DNA of 64,000 bases from Neobacillus sp. PS3-12 (GCF_030915385.1 NZ_CP133268.1:2533430-2597429), one strand, 5' to 3'. Counted from the first letter of the stretch, positions 41,119-51,265 are shown. The notes: generated from the letters alone by a model not told the origin. Made by a program: numbers and translations.

Positions 41119-41123
41119 GTTAT

Positions 41124-41917
41124 TCACTCCACTGCCTTATTTTCATCACTATTAAAATCAATGACTTGTCCTTCAAAAGCATTAACGAAAAGGTCTTCTT
41201 TATCATTCACAACAACCCGCCAGGTTGGTGTTAATACTTGTGAAGCAGCAAGCTGGACCAAAGTTGAATATCCTAATTCAATATTGGTAATTTTACTTTT
41301 TGCTTTAAGCAAACCCTTTTGATGCAAGGTTTCGATCGCATTTAACGGAGGAAGTACTTCCTCATTCGTTGCCATCTTGTCCAAACCGGTCAAATAGGTT
41401 TGTTCATATGAAGTAATCCTATTATCTTTACTGATATTTAACGTGACCGTTCCACTTATATCTTTATAGAATTCTTTATTTTCATATTGCTGATAAAACG
41501 TAATCGTACCCTTTTTATCATTTTTGCTAAAAAATTGATAATGGTCACCATAGAGAATATTTTCCCTTAAAAAAGAAGTGACCTCTCTAACACTAAATTT
41601 CGAGCTTAATTGGACTGGCTTTGCAAAGGCTGCCTCAATCGTTGTGGCATCTTTAAGATAAGCCATCTGCCCCTTTAATTTATCAAAATCCTCTTTGGTA
41701 AAGATTTTCGGCTTGGCGCTGATATACTGCTCTTTTGCCGGGTCTTTGGAAGCTCTATATACTTAATTTCATCTGCTTTCAACTTATCCTCAAAGGTTGC
41801 TTCGGTTGCAAATTCATATTTATTATTATCGCGAATTTTTATGAACTGATAGAAGAGATAAACATCTAAAATCAGGAAGGTCAAAATAAAGATCGTTTTA
41901 ATCTTACTCCAATCCAT
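41124..41917 (-). pseudogene. walI: Two-component regulatory protein WalI (YycI), frameshifted
   Basis: WalI is a membrane protein that with WalH modulates the WalK kinase. The first 55 residues are normal (a membrane helix in FILTFLILDVYLFYQF, then LKADEIKYIELPK), then the frame shifts near 41745-41747. One extra A in CTTCCAAA restores LPKDPAKEQYISAKPK and a continuous 264-codon protein down to AVE at 41124, the expected length being about 280. The rest of the protein is intact in the second frame. walI is conserved and accompanies an essential system, so a sequencing error is plausible. Overlaps walH by one base (TAATG). Confidence 0.85.
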
Positions 41918-43233
41918 TATTCAGTCCCCTCCATTTCATCCATTGGAAGCTGTTCCCACTGTTTATTGTATTGATAAAACCAGACGGGCTCCATGAGGAT
42001 TATTTTAGACTCCTTTGTATCTCTTTCAAGTTCATAACCTAAAACAATATTTCCTAACATTTCTGGTTTAAAGCCTGGCAGGCTTTGCAGATACTGTAAA
42101 ACAGTATGGCCTGATGGACGGGTGACCTTTTGCATTTCTGTCTTAAGCGGGACCTCTAATGAAATATTCGAACGGACATACTTGTTAATTTCATTTTTTC
42201 CCCAAGTTTCTTTAATTTCTGAGAGTCCATCTTCATTAAAAGCCGGATACCCTTCTTCACTAAACAAACGAAAGGTAACATGATGAGAAGTATCCTCTTT
42301 TTCAACATACCTGTAAGAATCTATCCATCCTCCATGTTCATTGACAAAGTCGATGCTTCGTTTCAATAGGCTCTTTGAATTTTCCATATAATACCCTGCT
42401 GCTGTCGGGTTTACATACAAGAGCATATTGGTATTATAGTCAATGGTCATTTTACTAGATCCATTTGTATACTCTTCACTATTTGAGAGTATGGTTTGTT
42501 TGACAAAGCTAGGATCAGTGAATAAGGCGTCTTTAAACTCCTCGGAATTCAGGGTTACAGGTAAATATTTATATACCGTCATTTCCGTTGGATCCTCAGG
42601 TAAGAATATGGTGCGTTTATCTGGGAGATTATAGCTAAAATAACTTGGGTATCTACTGGCATCTTTATAGAAATCTTTATTAAAGTCATTGAGTGATGAA
42701 GATGATATATGACTGGAGTAAACCTGCTGATTGGTAGTTGAAACAAAATATACAACTCCATTTCGATTGTCCAGACTTTCCGCATTAATAATAATTCGAT
42801 CAAAATCAAATGATGGAATTTTCTTCCCAGAAAAACTTAAAACATTTCGGTATAATTCAATTGGAACACCTGCTGGAAAAATAATTTCTACATTGCCATT
42901 TTCATGGATCCATTCATTTAAATTGTTTGGCCGATCAGCAAAGATTTTTACGTCAGAAAAACTCCAGCGGCTTACCTCTTTAATTAGTTTATCAAGCTCA
43001 TCTGTTCTTGTTGTTCCATAGTTTTTGCCTTGCTTGTGATACAATACCATATCAGGTCTGACAATTTTTTTAACCTCTTGTTTTTCACTCATGGTTACTT
43101 CGGCAACTGTATTATTTTTTTCCATAGTGGCGTAATTAGGCTGGTAGGTCCAAAGATTCCAGGTTAATAAAATACTTAACAATACCAATATTGACAATAT
43201 GGCCGTTTTGATTGTTTCGTATCTCATACCCAC
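41917..43233 (-). CDS. walH: Two-component regulatory protein WalH (YycH)
   Basis: A 438-aa protein: short cytoplasmic N-terminus, one membrane helix (about 9-27) and a large extracytoplasmic domain. In B. subtilis it forms a complex with WalI that down-regulates WalK. The end overlaps walI and the start overlaps the walK stop, giving translational coupling. Length agrees with Bacillus homologues (about 455). Confidence 0.92.
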   Translation of the reverse strand: MGMRYETIKTAILSILVLLSILLTWNLWTYQPNYATMEKNNTVAEVTMSEKQEVKKIVRPDMVLYHKQGKNYGTTRTDELDKLIKEVSRWSFSDVKIFADRPNNLNEWIHENGNVEIIFPAGVPIELYRNVLSFSGKKIPSFDFDRIIINAESLDNRNGVVYFVSTTNQQVYSSHISSSSLNDFNKDFYKDASRYPSYFSYNLPDKRTIFLPEDPTEMTVYKYLPVTLNSEEFKDALFTDPSFVKQTILSNSEEYTNGSSKMTIDYNTNMLLYVNPTAAGYYMENSKSLLKRSIDFVNEHGGWIDSYRYVEKEDTSHHVTFRLFSEEGYPAFNEDGLSEIKETWGKNEINKYVRSNISLEVPLKTEMQKVTRPSGHTVLQYLQSLPGFKPEMLGNIVLGYELERDTKESKIILMEPVWFYQYNKQWEQLPMDEMEGTE

Positions 43234-45050
43234 TCATCCTCTTCTGAAGGCTCGTAGGGAAGAGAGAATAAAATTTCAGTTCCCTTTCCTTCTTCACTTT
43301 TCACCCAAATACTTCCGCCATGTGCTTGGACCATTTCTTTCGCAATGGCAAGACCTAAGCCTGTTCCGCCTAATTTTCTTGACCTAGCCTTATCAACCCG
43401 ATAAAAGCGGTCAAAGACTTTTCCAATATTCTCTTTTGGAATTCCGATTCCCTGGTCTTTTATACTAACAATAATTTTATCTTCCTCTTCTTTAACGAAA
43501 AAGGTTATTTGTCCGCCTTCAGGTGAATACTTCATCGCATTTGATATGATATTATCCAGAACCTGTGTTAATTTATCTTCATCAATTTCAATCAAAATGG
43601 CTTCCTTTGGAAGACTTCGTTTAAAGGTAACATGCTGCTCCTTTGTCATTTCAAAGCGGTCGATAATTCGATCAAAAAACTCGACAAAGTTTACCCACTC
43701 TTTGGAAAGCTGATAATCAGGACTATCCATTTTGGAAAGCTGGAGGAGGTCGTTAACGAGACGAATCATTCGCTCTGTTTCATTGCGTGTCACTTCTAAA
43801 AAGTTCGGTGCAACTTCTTCATCCTTCCAAGCACCATCTTCTAAAGCCTCTAAATAACTCCTCATCGTTGTTAAAGGCGTTCTTAATTCGTGCGACACAT
43901 TGGAGACAAATTCACGTCTTTCCATGTTGATTTTTTCTTGCTCCGTAATATCATGAAGGACCGTAATTAATCCGTTGACAAATCCTGTTTCCTTTTGAAT
44001 AACGGAAAGGTTGGCCCGTAAAATATAAGGCTTGTTTTTTGTACTATAATCTAAAATAAGCGAATCATTTACCTCGATGAGCTCTTCGAACGTATAGGTG
44101 TCGCTCAATCCTAACAAGGTAACAATCGGCTGAGAGACGACTGTTTCACGTGAAACATCCAGCATCTCTAATGCTGGATCATTGATTAAAATGACTCGGC
44201 CCTTCCGATCGGTTGCAATCACTCCATCCGTCATATAGGACAAGACAGAAGAGAGCTTTCTTCTTTCACCTTCCGTCATTGCCTGGGCTTCCTGAAGTTT
44301 TTTTGTTAAATTATTAAACGTGATCGCCAATGTTCCAATTTCATCATAGCCGTAAACTTTCACTTTCCGTGAAAAATTTCCTTTTGTCATCGCTACGGCT
44401 TGCCTTCTCATATCCGATATCGGCCTGGTAATCGTTCTTGCCAATAAGATTCCCAACAACGCAGTAATGGAGAGAGCAATACCAGTACCTGTGGCAAAAA
44501 TTCCATTAATGGTTTTCATTTGAGCAAATACACTTTCAATTTTAGCAACAAGATAAATCGATCCGATCACTTTTTTACCAGATTTAATTGGTGATGCTAG
44601 CACCCAGATGCGATGCCCGGTCTGCGGGTCAATTAAGATACTGCTTTGTTCTTCCTCTAAAGCAAGCGAACGTTTCACTTTGAGTTCCGTTGTTCTTTGA
44701 CCGACGACTCCCTGATTGTTTGGGTCGGAGGTTCCTAGAATCTTTAGTGATCGATCAATAATCCGAACTTCGGAAATATCAACAGCTGAAAAATCCCTTA
44801 AGACCTTTTTTATATCCTCTTCAAGGGTTGGGTCCTGTGGATTCCTGTCTTTATCCATTTGTTCGACAACATTATAGGCAAGTAAATTGACCCTTTCTTT
44901 TATCGAAGTCTGAAAGTTTGTCGTTAATGTTGCTTGCAGCTGTTTCACAAAATAAACTCCGATTATTTGCATGGCTACCAAAATAAGCAATACATAAATA
45001 ATGACAAACTTCACATGTATTGATTGAAAAAATCCTACCTTTCTCATCAA
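43224..45050 (-). CDS. walK: Sensor histidine kinase WalK
   Basis: The 608-aa essential cell-wall kinase: membrane helices at about 12-32 and 183-203 flanking an extracytoplasmic Cache-type domain, then HAMP (about 204-257), PAS (about 260-370), HisKA with NVSHELRTPLTTMRSYLEAL (His387) and HATPase with DQGIGI and GTGLGLAIAKEMV. It phosphorylates WalR. A perfect parS site (44142-44157) lies within the coding sequence. Starts 4 nt after walR. Confidence 0.96.
   Translation of the reverse strand: MMRKVGFFQSIHVKFVIIYVLLILVAMQIIGVYFVKQLQATLTTNFQTSIKERVNLLAYNVVEQMDKDRNPQDPTLEEDIKKVLRDFSAVDISEVRIIDRSLKILGTSDPNNQGVVGQRTTELKVKRSLALEEEQSSILIDPQTGHRIWVLASPIKSGKKVIGSIYLVAKIESVFAQMKTINGIFATGTGIALSITALLGILLARTITRPISDMRRQAVAMTKGNFSRKVKVYGYDEIGTLAITFNNLTKKLQEAQAMTEGERRKLSSVLSYMTDGVIATDRKGRVILINDPALEMLDVSRETVVSQPIVTLLGLSDTYTFEELIEVNDSLILDYSTKNKPYILRANLSVIQKETGFVNGLITVLHDITEQEKINMERREFVSNVSHELRTPLTTMRSYLEALEDGAWKDEEVAPNFLEVTRNETERMIRLVNDLLQLSKMDSPDYQLSKEWVNFVEFFDRIIDRFEMTKEQHVTFKRSLPKEAILIEIDEDKLTQVLDNIISNAMKYSPEGGQITFFVKEEEDKIIVSIKDQGIGIPKENIGKVFDRFYRVDKARSRKLGGTGLGLAIAKEMVQAHGGSIWVKSEEGKGTEILFSLPYEPSEEDEWV
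44142..44157. promoter_or_regulatory. parS site within walK
   Basis: TGTTTCACGTGAAACA, identical to the Bacillus parS consensus; a nucleation site for ParB and for SMC loading. Confidence 0.92.
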
Positions 45051-45053
45051 TGA

Positions 45054-45767
45054 TTACTCCTGTTCTGGATTCCTTAAATAGTAACCAACTCCCCTTCGGG
45101 TAACAATCCATGTAGGATGACTCGGACTATCCTCAATTTTTTCCCGTAATCTTCGAACGGTAACATCTACTGTTCGAACATCACCGAAGTAATCATAACC
45201 CCAAACGGTCTGCAGCAAATGTTCCCTTGTCATAACTTGCCCAATATGCTTGGCAAGGTAATGAAGCAATTCAAACTCACGATGAGTTAATTCGATCGTT
45301 TCACCCCGTTTTGACACAATGTAAGCATCCGGATGTATCACAAGTGAACCAATTTCAATTTCATTCGTATCTTCTTCTTCTGTTGGTGCAGGACCTGTCA
45401 AGGCCTGATGTCGCCTTAGGTTTGCCTTCACCCTGGCAATTAATTCTCTTGTGCTAAAGGGCTTGGTGACATAATCATCTGCACCCAATTCAAGACCAAG
45501 CACTTTATCAATTTCAGAGTCCTTCGCAGTCAACATGATAATGGGCATATCATATTTTTTACGAACTTCGCGGCAAACTTCCATTCCATCTCGAAGCGGC
45601 AGCATGATATCAAGCAAAATGATATCTGGTTGAACTTCTTCGACCATGTTTAACGCTTCATTTCCATCATAGGCACAATAAACCTCAAAGCCCTCTTTTT
45701 TTAAGTTAAACTGCAAAATATCTGCAATTGGCTTTTCATCATCAACAACTAAAACTCTTTTATCCAT
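45054..45767 (-). CDS. walR: Response regulator WalR
   Basis: A 237-aa OmpR/PhoB-family regulator: receiver with DD at 9-10, phosphoacceptor Asp53 (LLDIMLP), Thr and Lys in LTAKDSE and KPFS, and a C-terminal winged helix (about 130-232) with [30 protein letters not shown] (key parts given: YDYFGD and [11 protein letters not shown]). It controls cell-wall hydrolase genes and is essential. First gene of walRKHIJ. Confidence 0.96.
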   Translation of the reverse strand: MDKRVLVVDDEKPIADILQFNLKKEGFEVYCAYDGNEALNMVEEVQPDIILLDIMLPLRDGMEVCREVRKKYDMPIIMLTAKDSEIDKVLGLELGADDYVTKPFSTRELIARVKANLRRHQALTGPAPTEEEDTNEIEIGSLVIHPDAYIVSKRGETIELTHREFELLHYLAKHIGQVMTREHLLQTVWGYDYFGDVRTVDVTVRRLREKIEDSPSHPTWIVTRRGVGYYLRNPEQE

Positions 45768-45921
45768 CGTATCAGTCCTTTCATAAAAAGGTATTTATTC
45801 AGCGGATCTTTGCGCTTAAAATCACACTCATACTATTTTACTTTACCATTTTATAGCGTGTAATTCATCTTTTAGAAACAATTGGCTTTTATTTTTGTAA
45901 CTTATTGGAAAATCAGAAAAG

Positions 45922-45940
45922 CCTCTAGTACACCTAGAGA
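45922..45940 (-). terminator. Terminator of the M23 peptidase gene
   Basis: CTCTAG/CTAGAG with a 5-nt loop (45923-45939); on the minus strand CTTTTCTGATTTT follows. It precedes walR. Confidence 0.7.
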
Positions 45941-45951
45941 CTTTGTCTATG

Positions 45952-47229
45952 TTATTTTTTAATATAGCTTAAGGGATCTTGGAGGGCTCCATTTTTGTAT
46001 ACTTCAAAGTGTAAGTGAACACCCGTTGCATCGCCTGTTGCCCCCATTACGCCGATGGCTGATCCTTTTTCTACCGTTTGTCCTGTTTTTACACCAATCG
46101 AGGAAAGGTGGGCATATACGGTTTGATATCCATTTTGGTGATTAATCACAATTTTATTTCCATATCCGCCGTTATCCCAGCCCGCGGATACAACGACCCC
46201 ATTGTCAGCGGCTTTAATGGTTGGATTACTTGGTCTTGCTATATCGATTCCTTTATGCAATTTCCCCCAGCGATAACCCATTGTACTGGAGATATATCCA
46301 CCTACAGCAGGCCAAGCAAAACTGCCTTCACCACGGGATGGAATGACTTTTGTTCCTTTCACAACAATTTGGTTAACTGGCTGTTTGATGATATCTTGCT
46401 TCGTAACATCCTTTTTAACCGCTGTTCCATTTTGCTCTATTACGTGATAGGTAACACTTTGTAGTCCAGCCTGTCCTGTTTGACTAACTTTTGATTCACC
46501 ATTTGCCACATTGGGATCTTCTTTAACTTCTGTCTGGTATGGAATTTCCTCTTGCTGATTAAACTCCTTTTCAACAACGACTTCCACAAATGGCTTTGGA
46601 ACTGTTACGTTTAGCTCCTGGTCAATCTGTAGAACGGAATTTTCTGTTAATCCAGGGTTTAAAGCAATTAAATTGGTGATTTTTAATTGATGTTCACTGG
46701 CAATGGTGCCAAGAACATCTCCTTGCTTAACCTTGTATTTTGTTTCTTCCAAGGTTCCTTTTTGTAAAAAACTTACTGCTTGATCAAGTGACAGTATTTG
46801 ATCAGGTTCAGCTTTTACCTCTTCAATGGCAGCATCTGCTGAAAGATGAAGATCAAGAATGCGGGTTTCGTTTTGCCCTAATGGCTGTTCAGATGTACTT
46901 TTTGCTTCAACCGCTGTTAATTGGTCCTCATTTACATACTGAAGTTTTAGTTTTTTGATTACATCTTGTGCAGTGTTTTTACTATCTAAATAGACAACAG
47001 GTTTTCCATCAATAACAATGGCTGCTGCTTGCGCTTTATGATCAATGGCCTTTGCAGTCTTTTTTACTTTATGTGAGTCGTTCGCTGTTGAGAGTTTTGA
47101 ATTGTTTGCTAAGGCGACTGGATTTGTGTGGAAAGCTAATGCTGCAATGGTAACAGAAATGATTATAGATTTTTTGAATGGGGAATTAATTAGTTTCATT
47201 GCCTTGTTCGTGAAATTGGTAAACCTCAT
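45952..47229 (-). CDS. Exported M23 metallopeptidase with LysM and G5 domains
   Basis: A 425-aa peptidoglycan endopeptidase. A signal peptide (about 1-41), a LysM module (about 163-212: YKVKQGDVLGTIASEH), a G5 domain (about 215-295) and a C-terminal LytM/M23 domain (about 305-425) with HKGIDIA (HxxxD) and HLHFEV (HxH) zinc ligands. The domain set indicates a cell-wall hydrolase that acts on cross-links. It lies directly upstream of walR and has a WalR-type motif in its promoter region, so it may be part of the WalR regulon. Confidence 0.92.
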   Translation of the reverse strand: MRFTNFTNKAMKLINSPFKKSIIISVTIAALAFHTNPVALANNSKLSTANDSHKVKKTAKAIDHKAQAAAIVIDGKPVVYLDSKNTAQDVIKKLKLQYVNEDQLTAVEAKSTSEQPLGQNETRILDLHLSADAAIEEVKAEPDQILSLDQAVSFLQKGTLEETKYKVKQGDVLGTIASEHQLKITNLIALNPGLTENSVLQIDQELNVTVPKPFVEVVVEKEFNQQEEIPYQTEVKEDPNVANGESKVSQTGQAGLQSVTYHVIEQNGTAVKKDVTKQDIIKQPVNQIVVKGTKVIPSRGEGSFAWPAVGGYISSTMGYRWGKLHKGIDIARPSNPTIKAADNGVVVSAGWDNGGYGNKIVINHQNGYQTVYAHLSSIGVKTGQTVEKGSAIGVMGATGDATGVHLHFEVYKNGALQDPLSYIKK

Positions 47230-47349
47230 TACATATCCTCCTGAATCTCGGGAAACAAATCTCTAAGAATAGCATTCTATGAGAAAGCGTTTTATTTGAC
47301 TTTTTTACTTTACCATAATTCAGCAAAAAATTATGGTAAATTCAGAGAA

Positions 47350-47366
47350 TGTAACATAATTGTATA
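47350..47366. promoter_or_regulatory. WalR-box-like site upstream of the M23 gene
   Basis: TGTAACATAATTGTATA: two TGTWAH half-sites 5 nt apart with one mismatch, reading on the plus strand. The rest of the 367-bp gap is A/T-rich and shows no other clear feature. Confidence 0.45.
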
Positions 47367-47561
47367 AAAACTGACATTTTACAACAATTATTAGGATTAA
47401 ATTGGTAATTAATAATTAAAGGGGATATAGGATAAACCTTATATATCAGTAGTTAAAGGGATCTATAAATAAAATCTAACATTCTACAAACTGTGACAAA
47501 AGCGCCAATCTTTTGTAAGAAAAAGGATGTAATATTACGACAACATTACAATGAAGGCAAA

Positions 47562-47588
47562 ATAAAAAGAGCCTGCATTTGCAAGCTC
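47562..47588 (-). terminator. Terminator of the tRNA cluster
   Basis: GAGCTTGC/GCAGGCTC (imperfect) on the minus strand, then TTTTTATTTT. Confidence 0.8.
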
Positions 47589-47596
47589 CCTTGAGA

Positions 47597-47669
47597 TGGC
47601 TCGGGACGGAATCGAACCGCCGACACAAGGATTTTCAGTCCTTTGCTCTACCGACTGAGCTACCGAGCC
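47597..47669 (-). tRNA. tRNA-Phe (GAA)
   Basis: A complete cloverleaf: acceptor GGCTCGG/CCGAGCC, anticodon loop CTGAAAA with GAA, T-loop GGTTCGATTCC. No CCA encoded. Last of four tRNA genes on the minus strand. Confidence 0.96.
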
Positions 47670-47709
47670 ATAATTTAATTAATTCACTAATCTTTTACTT
47701 ATGTAAAAG

Positions 47710-47787
47710 TGGCGGTCCAGGACGGGACTCGAACCCGCGACCTCCTGCGTGACAGGCAGGCATTCTAACCAGCTGAACTACCGGACC
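47710..47787 (-). tRNA. tRNA-Asp (GTC)
   Basis: Acceptor GGTCCGG with CTGGACC (one wobble), anticodon loop CTGTCAC with GTC, T-arm GCGGGTTCGAGTCCCG. The CCA end is encoded. Confidence 0.96.
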
Positions 47788-47858
47788 ACTTTATTTTATT
47801 AATGGCAGTCAGCAAGGAGACCGTCCTTGCCAGTCACTTGCCAACCACCAAATGCCGA

Positions 47859-47930
47859 TGACCCCTACGAGATTCGAACTCGTGTTACCTCCGTGAAAGG
47901 GAGGTGTCTTAACCGCTTGACCAAGGGGCC
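47859..47930 (-). tRNA. tRNA-Glu (TTC)
   Basis: Acceptor GGCCCCT/AGGGGTC, anticodon loop CTTTCAC with TTC, T-loop GAGTTCGAATCTC. CCA is not encoded. Confidence 0.96.
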
Positions 47931-47943
47931 ACCATGATAATAA

Positions 47944-48019
47944 TGGTGAGCCATGAAGGACTCGAACCTTCGACCCTCTGATTAAAAGTCAGATGCTCTA
48001 CCAACTGAGCTAATGGCTC
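47944..48019 (-). tRNA. tRNA-Lys (TTT)
   Basis: Acceptor GAGCCAT/ATGGCTC, anticodon loop CTTTTAA with TTT, T-loop GGTTCGAGTCC; CCA encoded. First of the cluster. Confidence 0.96.
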
Positions 48020-48060
48020 GTACTTAAGTAATATTCGTATCGTTCTTGACGACGTTTTTA

Positions 48061-48090
48061 ATATTACCATAGCTATTTCATAAAATGCAA
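48061..48090 (-). promoter_or_regulatory. Promoter of the tRNA cluster
   Basis: TTGCAT and TAATAT, 18 nt apart on the minus strand, about 42 bp before tRNA-Lys. Confidence 0.45.
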
Positions 48091-48144
48091 TAGCTTTTTT
48101 AATTTTTTTTATGAAATAAAAAAATAAATGTAAATTTTAAAGAT

Positions 48145-48169
48145 AATGCCCTCCAAATCGGAGGGCATT
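48145..48169 (-). terminator. Terminator of purA
   Basis: AATGCCCTCC/GGAGGGCATT with a 5-nt loop, followed by ATCTTT on the minus strand. Confidence 0.85.
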
Positions 48170-48184
48170 TATATTCCGAAGTCC

Positions 48185-49474
48185 TTACAGTCTCCAAGGG
48201 TTGCTTACGATGTTTGTTTGTTCACGTGCAGGTCCAACAGAGAAGGTTGATAAAGGAATCCCTGTAAGCTGAGAAACACGTTCTATATAGTGGCGGGCAT
48301 TGGCAGGAAGCTCATCTAATGACTTGCAGCTTGTAATATCCTCTGTCCAGCCTGGAAGCTCTTCGTATACAGGCTCACATTTTTTCAAAATATTTAAGTT
48401 TGCTGGATATTCATCAATTAATTGACCATCGTAGCGGTATGCTGTACAAATTTTAACTGTTTCTAATCCAGTTAATACGTCAATGGAGTTAAGAGATAGG
48501 TCCGTAATTCCACTAACACGGCGGGCATGGCGAACCACGACACTGTCATACCAGCCAATGCGGCGTGGACGTCCGGTTACTGTTCCATACTCACGGCCAA
48601 CTTCACGAATCCGATCGCCGATTTCATTATTTAATTCTGTAGGGAATGGACCGTCGCCCACACGAGAAGTGTATGCTTTGCAAACACCCACTACATGATT
48701 AATTTTTGTTGGGCCTACACCGGAACCAATCGTTACGCCGCCAGCTACAGGATTGGAGGAAGTAACAAACGGATAGGTACCCTGATCGATATCAAGCATT
48801 ACACCTTGTGCACCTTCAAAAAGTACACGGCGGCCTTCATCCAAGGCATCATTAAGGATAACGGATGTATCGAGAACATATTGCTTAATTTGCTGGCCAT
48901 ATTCAAAATACTCTTCCAAAATTTCTTCTTTTGTAAAGCCGGTTGTTTCATAAACCCGTTCGAGCAAACGATTCTTTTCTTTTAGGTTTTTTTCAAGCTT
49001 TTCTTCAAATACTTCACGGTCCAACAGGTCAGCCATCCGAATACCTACACGTGCTGCCTTATCCATGTAGGCAGGGCCAATTCCCTTCTTCGTTGTTCCG
49101 ATTTTATTTTCACCTTTATTTGCTTCCTCAACCTCATCCAATTTTAAATGATAAGGGAGGATGACATGCGCACGATTGCTGATGCGAAGATTATCAGTTG
49201 TAATACCTCTTTCATGAAGACCTGCAAGTTCCTCTACAAGTGATTTTGGATTAACAACCATACCGTTGCCGATCACACAAATCTTTTCCTTATTAAAAAT
49301 CCCTGATGGAATCAAACGCAATTTATATGTTTCACCGTTAAATTTTATCGTATGGCCTGCATTATCTCCACCTTGATAGCGGGCAACAACCTCAGCATTT
49401 TCCGAAAGAAAGTCGGTAATTTTACCTTTTCCCTCGTCTCCCCATTGTGTACCAACAACTACTACAGATGTCAT
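48185..49474 (-). CDS. purA: Adenylosuccinate synthetase
   Basis: A 429-aa GTP-dependent enzyme converting IMP and aspartate to adenylosuccinate in AMP synthesis. It begins [17 protein letters not shown] (P-loop GDEGKGK), then [45 protein letters not shown]-type segment (shown as [11 protein letters not shown]) and [14 protein letters not shown] before the ATG. Two PurBox-like motifs lie upstream, as expected for a PurR-regulated gene. Confidence 0.96.
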   Translation of the reverse strand: MTSVVVVGTQWGDEGKGKITDFLSENAEVVARYQGGDNAGHTIKFNGETYKLRLIPSGIFNKEKICVIGNGMVVNPKSLVEELAGLHERGITTDNLRISNRAHVILPYHLKLDEVEEANKGENKIGTTKKGIGPAYMDKAARVGIRMADLLDREVFEEKLEKNLKEKNRLLERVYETTGFTKEEILEEYFEYGQQIKQYVLDTSVILNDALDEGRRVLFEGAQGVMLDIDQGTYPFVTSSNPVAGGVTIGSGVGPTKINHVVGVCKAYTSRVGDGPFPTELNNEIGDRIREVGREYGTVTGRPRRIGWYDSVVVRHARRVSGITDLSLNSIDVLTGLETVKICTAYRYDGQLIDEYPANLNILKKCEPVYEELPGWTEDITSCKSLDELPANARHYIERVSQLTGIPLSTFSVGPAREQTNIVSNPWRL

Positions 49475-49566
49475 TTAGAGCACCTCCAAGTTTATTTAAA
49501 CATATATGTAATATCATTTTTTAACCCAAAAACAGTTTACCAATTTTACTACACTAAAGTCAATCT

Positions 49567-49612
49567 AAACACGAACAATTTATATTAAACTATTAATTTA
49601 TGTTCGTAAAAT
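49567..49612. promoter_or_regulatory. PurR control region of purA (two inverted PurBoxes)
   Basis: ACGAACAAT and its inverse ATGTTCGT, 30 bp centre to centre, 95-140 bp upstream of purA. PurR binds such paired CGAA-containing boxes. Confidence 0.6.
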
Positions 49613-49626
49613 ATTAATATACTAAA

Positions 49627-49659
49627 AAAGGATTAACCTATTAAACTGGTTAATCCTTT
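49627..49659 (-). terminator. Terminator of dnaC
   Basis: AAAGGATTAACC/GGTTAATCCTTT with a 9-nt loop and TTTTTTAG on the minus strand. Confidence 0.92.
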
Positions 49660-49666
49660 ACGAATT

Positions 49667-51031
49667 CTATGCGCCCGCAGGCACCATGGAATCGTCAAAA
49701 CGCCTTTCGAGGTTGACGAATTTATTATATTCCTTTACAAAAGCAAGCGAAACCGTTCCTGTCGGACCATTACGCTGTTTTGCTATAATAATTTCAATGA
49801 TATTTTTGTTCTCTGATTCTTTATCATAATAATCATCGCGGTAGAGGAAGGCTACAATATCGGCATCCTGCTCAATACTACCTGATTCACGAATATCGGA
49901 CATCATCGGCCGCTTATCCTGACGCTGCTCTACACCACGGGAAAGCTGTGAAAGGGCAATGATAGGCACTTGAAGTTCACGCGCCAGCTGCTTTAATGAC
50001 CTTGAAATTTCTGATACTTCCTGCTGGCGGTTTTCACCTGATCGGCCGCTTCCGAGAATCAACTGTAAGTAATCAATTAAGATCATTCCTAAACCATGTT
50101 CCTGCTTTAAACGGCGACATTTTGCACGGATATCATTCACCCGTATCCCAGGAGTATCATCAATAAAAATCCCGGCATTTGACAAGCTTCCCATTGCCAT
50201 TGTCAGTTTACCCCAGTCTTCATCCGTTAAAGAGCCTGTCCTTAATCGCTGGGCATCAATATTTCCTTCGGCACAAAGCATACGCATGACTAGCTGCTCC
50301 GCACCCATCTCAAGACTAAAAATCGCAACATTTTCACCTGTTTTTGTCGCAACATTTTGGGAGATATTCAAGGCAAATGCTGTTTTACCAACAGATGGAC
50401 GGGCTCCAACGATAATTAAATCGTTGCGCTGGAATCCTGCCGTCATCTTGTCTAGTTCGGTAAAACCTGTGGCGATCCCGGTAATCTCACCAACACTGGC
50501 ATGCATGGACTCAATATTATCATATGTCCGAACAAGGACATCTTTAATGTTATGGAATGCACCGGCATTTTTACGTTGTGCTACCTCTAAAATACTTTTT
50601 TCAGCTTCACTTAAAACTGTTTCTACTTCATCCTCACGAGTATATCCATCCTGAGCAATGTTTGTAGCCGTTCTGATTAATCGGCGAAGCAATGATTTTT
50701 CTTCTATTATTCTAGCATAATACTCCATATTCGCTGCTGTTGGCACTGAAGCAGCAAGTTCACTTAAATAACTAACACCGCCAGTATCTTCTAAAAGTTT
50801 GGCGGCAGCAAGTTCTTCAGTAACCGTAATTAAGTCAACAGCTTTGCCTTCATCATTTAATTTTAACATCGCATTAAATATCTTTTGATGGGCAGCACGG
50901 TAAAAGTCTTCGGGTATTAAAATCTCAGAAGCTAATGTTAGGGAAGATGGTTCCAGAAAAATGGCACCTAAAACAGCCTGTTCTGCTTCAATATTTTGCG
51001 GGGGAATGCGGTCTGCAAACACATCACTCAT
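49667..51031 (-). CDS. dnaC: Replicative DNA helicase DnaC (DnaB family)
   Basis: The 454-aa hexameric replication helicase, called DnaC in Bacillus. N-terminal primase-binding domain (about 1-150) with PQNIEAEQAVLGAI, then a RecA-like ATPase with Walker A GARPSVGKTAFALN (about 208-221), Walker B LILIDYLQLI-type MILIDYLQLI and SDIRESGSIEQDAD. Length is identical to B. subtilis. Transcribed with rplI and gdpP upstream, after a 230-bp gap that contains no further gene. Confidence 0.96.
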   Translation of the reverse strand: MSDVFADRIPPQNIEAEQAVLGAIFLEPSSLTLASEILIPEDFYRAAHQKIFNAMLKLNDEGKAVDLITVTEELAAAKLLEDTGGVSYLSELAASVPTAANMEYYARIIEEKSLLRRLIRTATNIAQDGYTREDEVETVLSEAEKSILEVAQRKNAGAFHNIKDVLVRTYDNIESMHASVGEITGIATGFTELDKMTAGFQRNDLIIVGARPSVGKTAFALNISQNVATKTGENVAIFSLEMGAEQLVMRMLCAEGNIDAQRLRTGSLTDEDWGKLTMAMGSLSNAGIFIDDTPGIRVNDIRAKCRRLKQEHGLGMILIDYLQLILGSGRSGENRQQEVSEISRSLKQLARELQVPIIALSQLSRGVEQRQDKRPMMSDIRESGSIEQDADIVAFLYRDDYYDKESENKNIIEIIIAKQRNGPTGTVSLAFVKEYNKFVNLERRFDDSMVPAGA

Positions 51032-51265
51032 ATAAAAACCTCCATTCTAAGAGGAATAATTAATCAAAAAGGCGGCGCGAGCGCAGCCACACTATCCAAG
51101 TCATCTAAATGAATCTATTTCTTTAACAAGAGCTGGTTCAGCAACTGCATATTTGCGAAGCTCCGCCCCTTTTCCTTTGGAAAAGAGAAAAAGTGACCAG
51201 CTACAACCGATCACATTTACCTCTACTATCATATCATGTTTATTTTAAAAGTGAATGGGTAAAAA

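Noticed and set aside
47597-48019. tRNA cluster as a prophage or island attachment site
   Set aside because: No integrase or direct repeat of tRNA 3' ends is present; flanks are conserved core genes.
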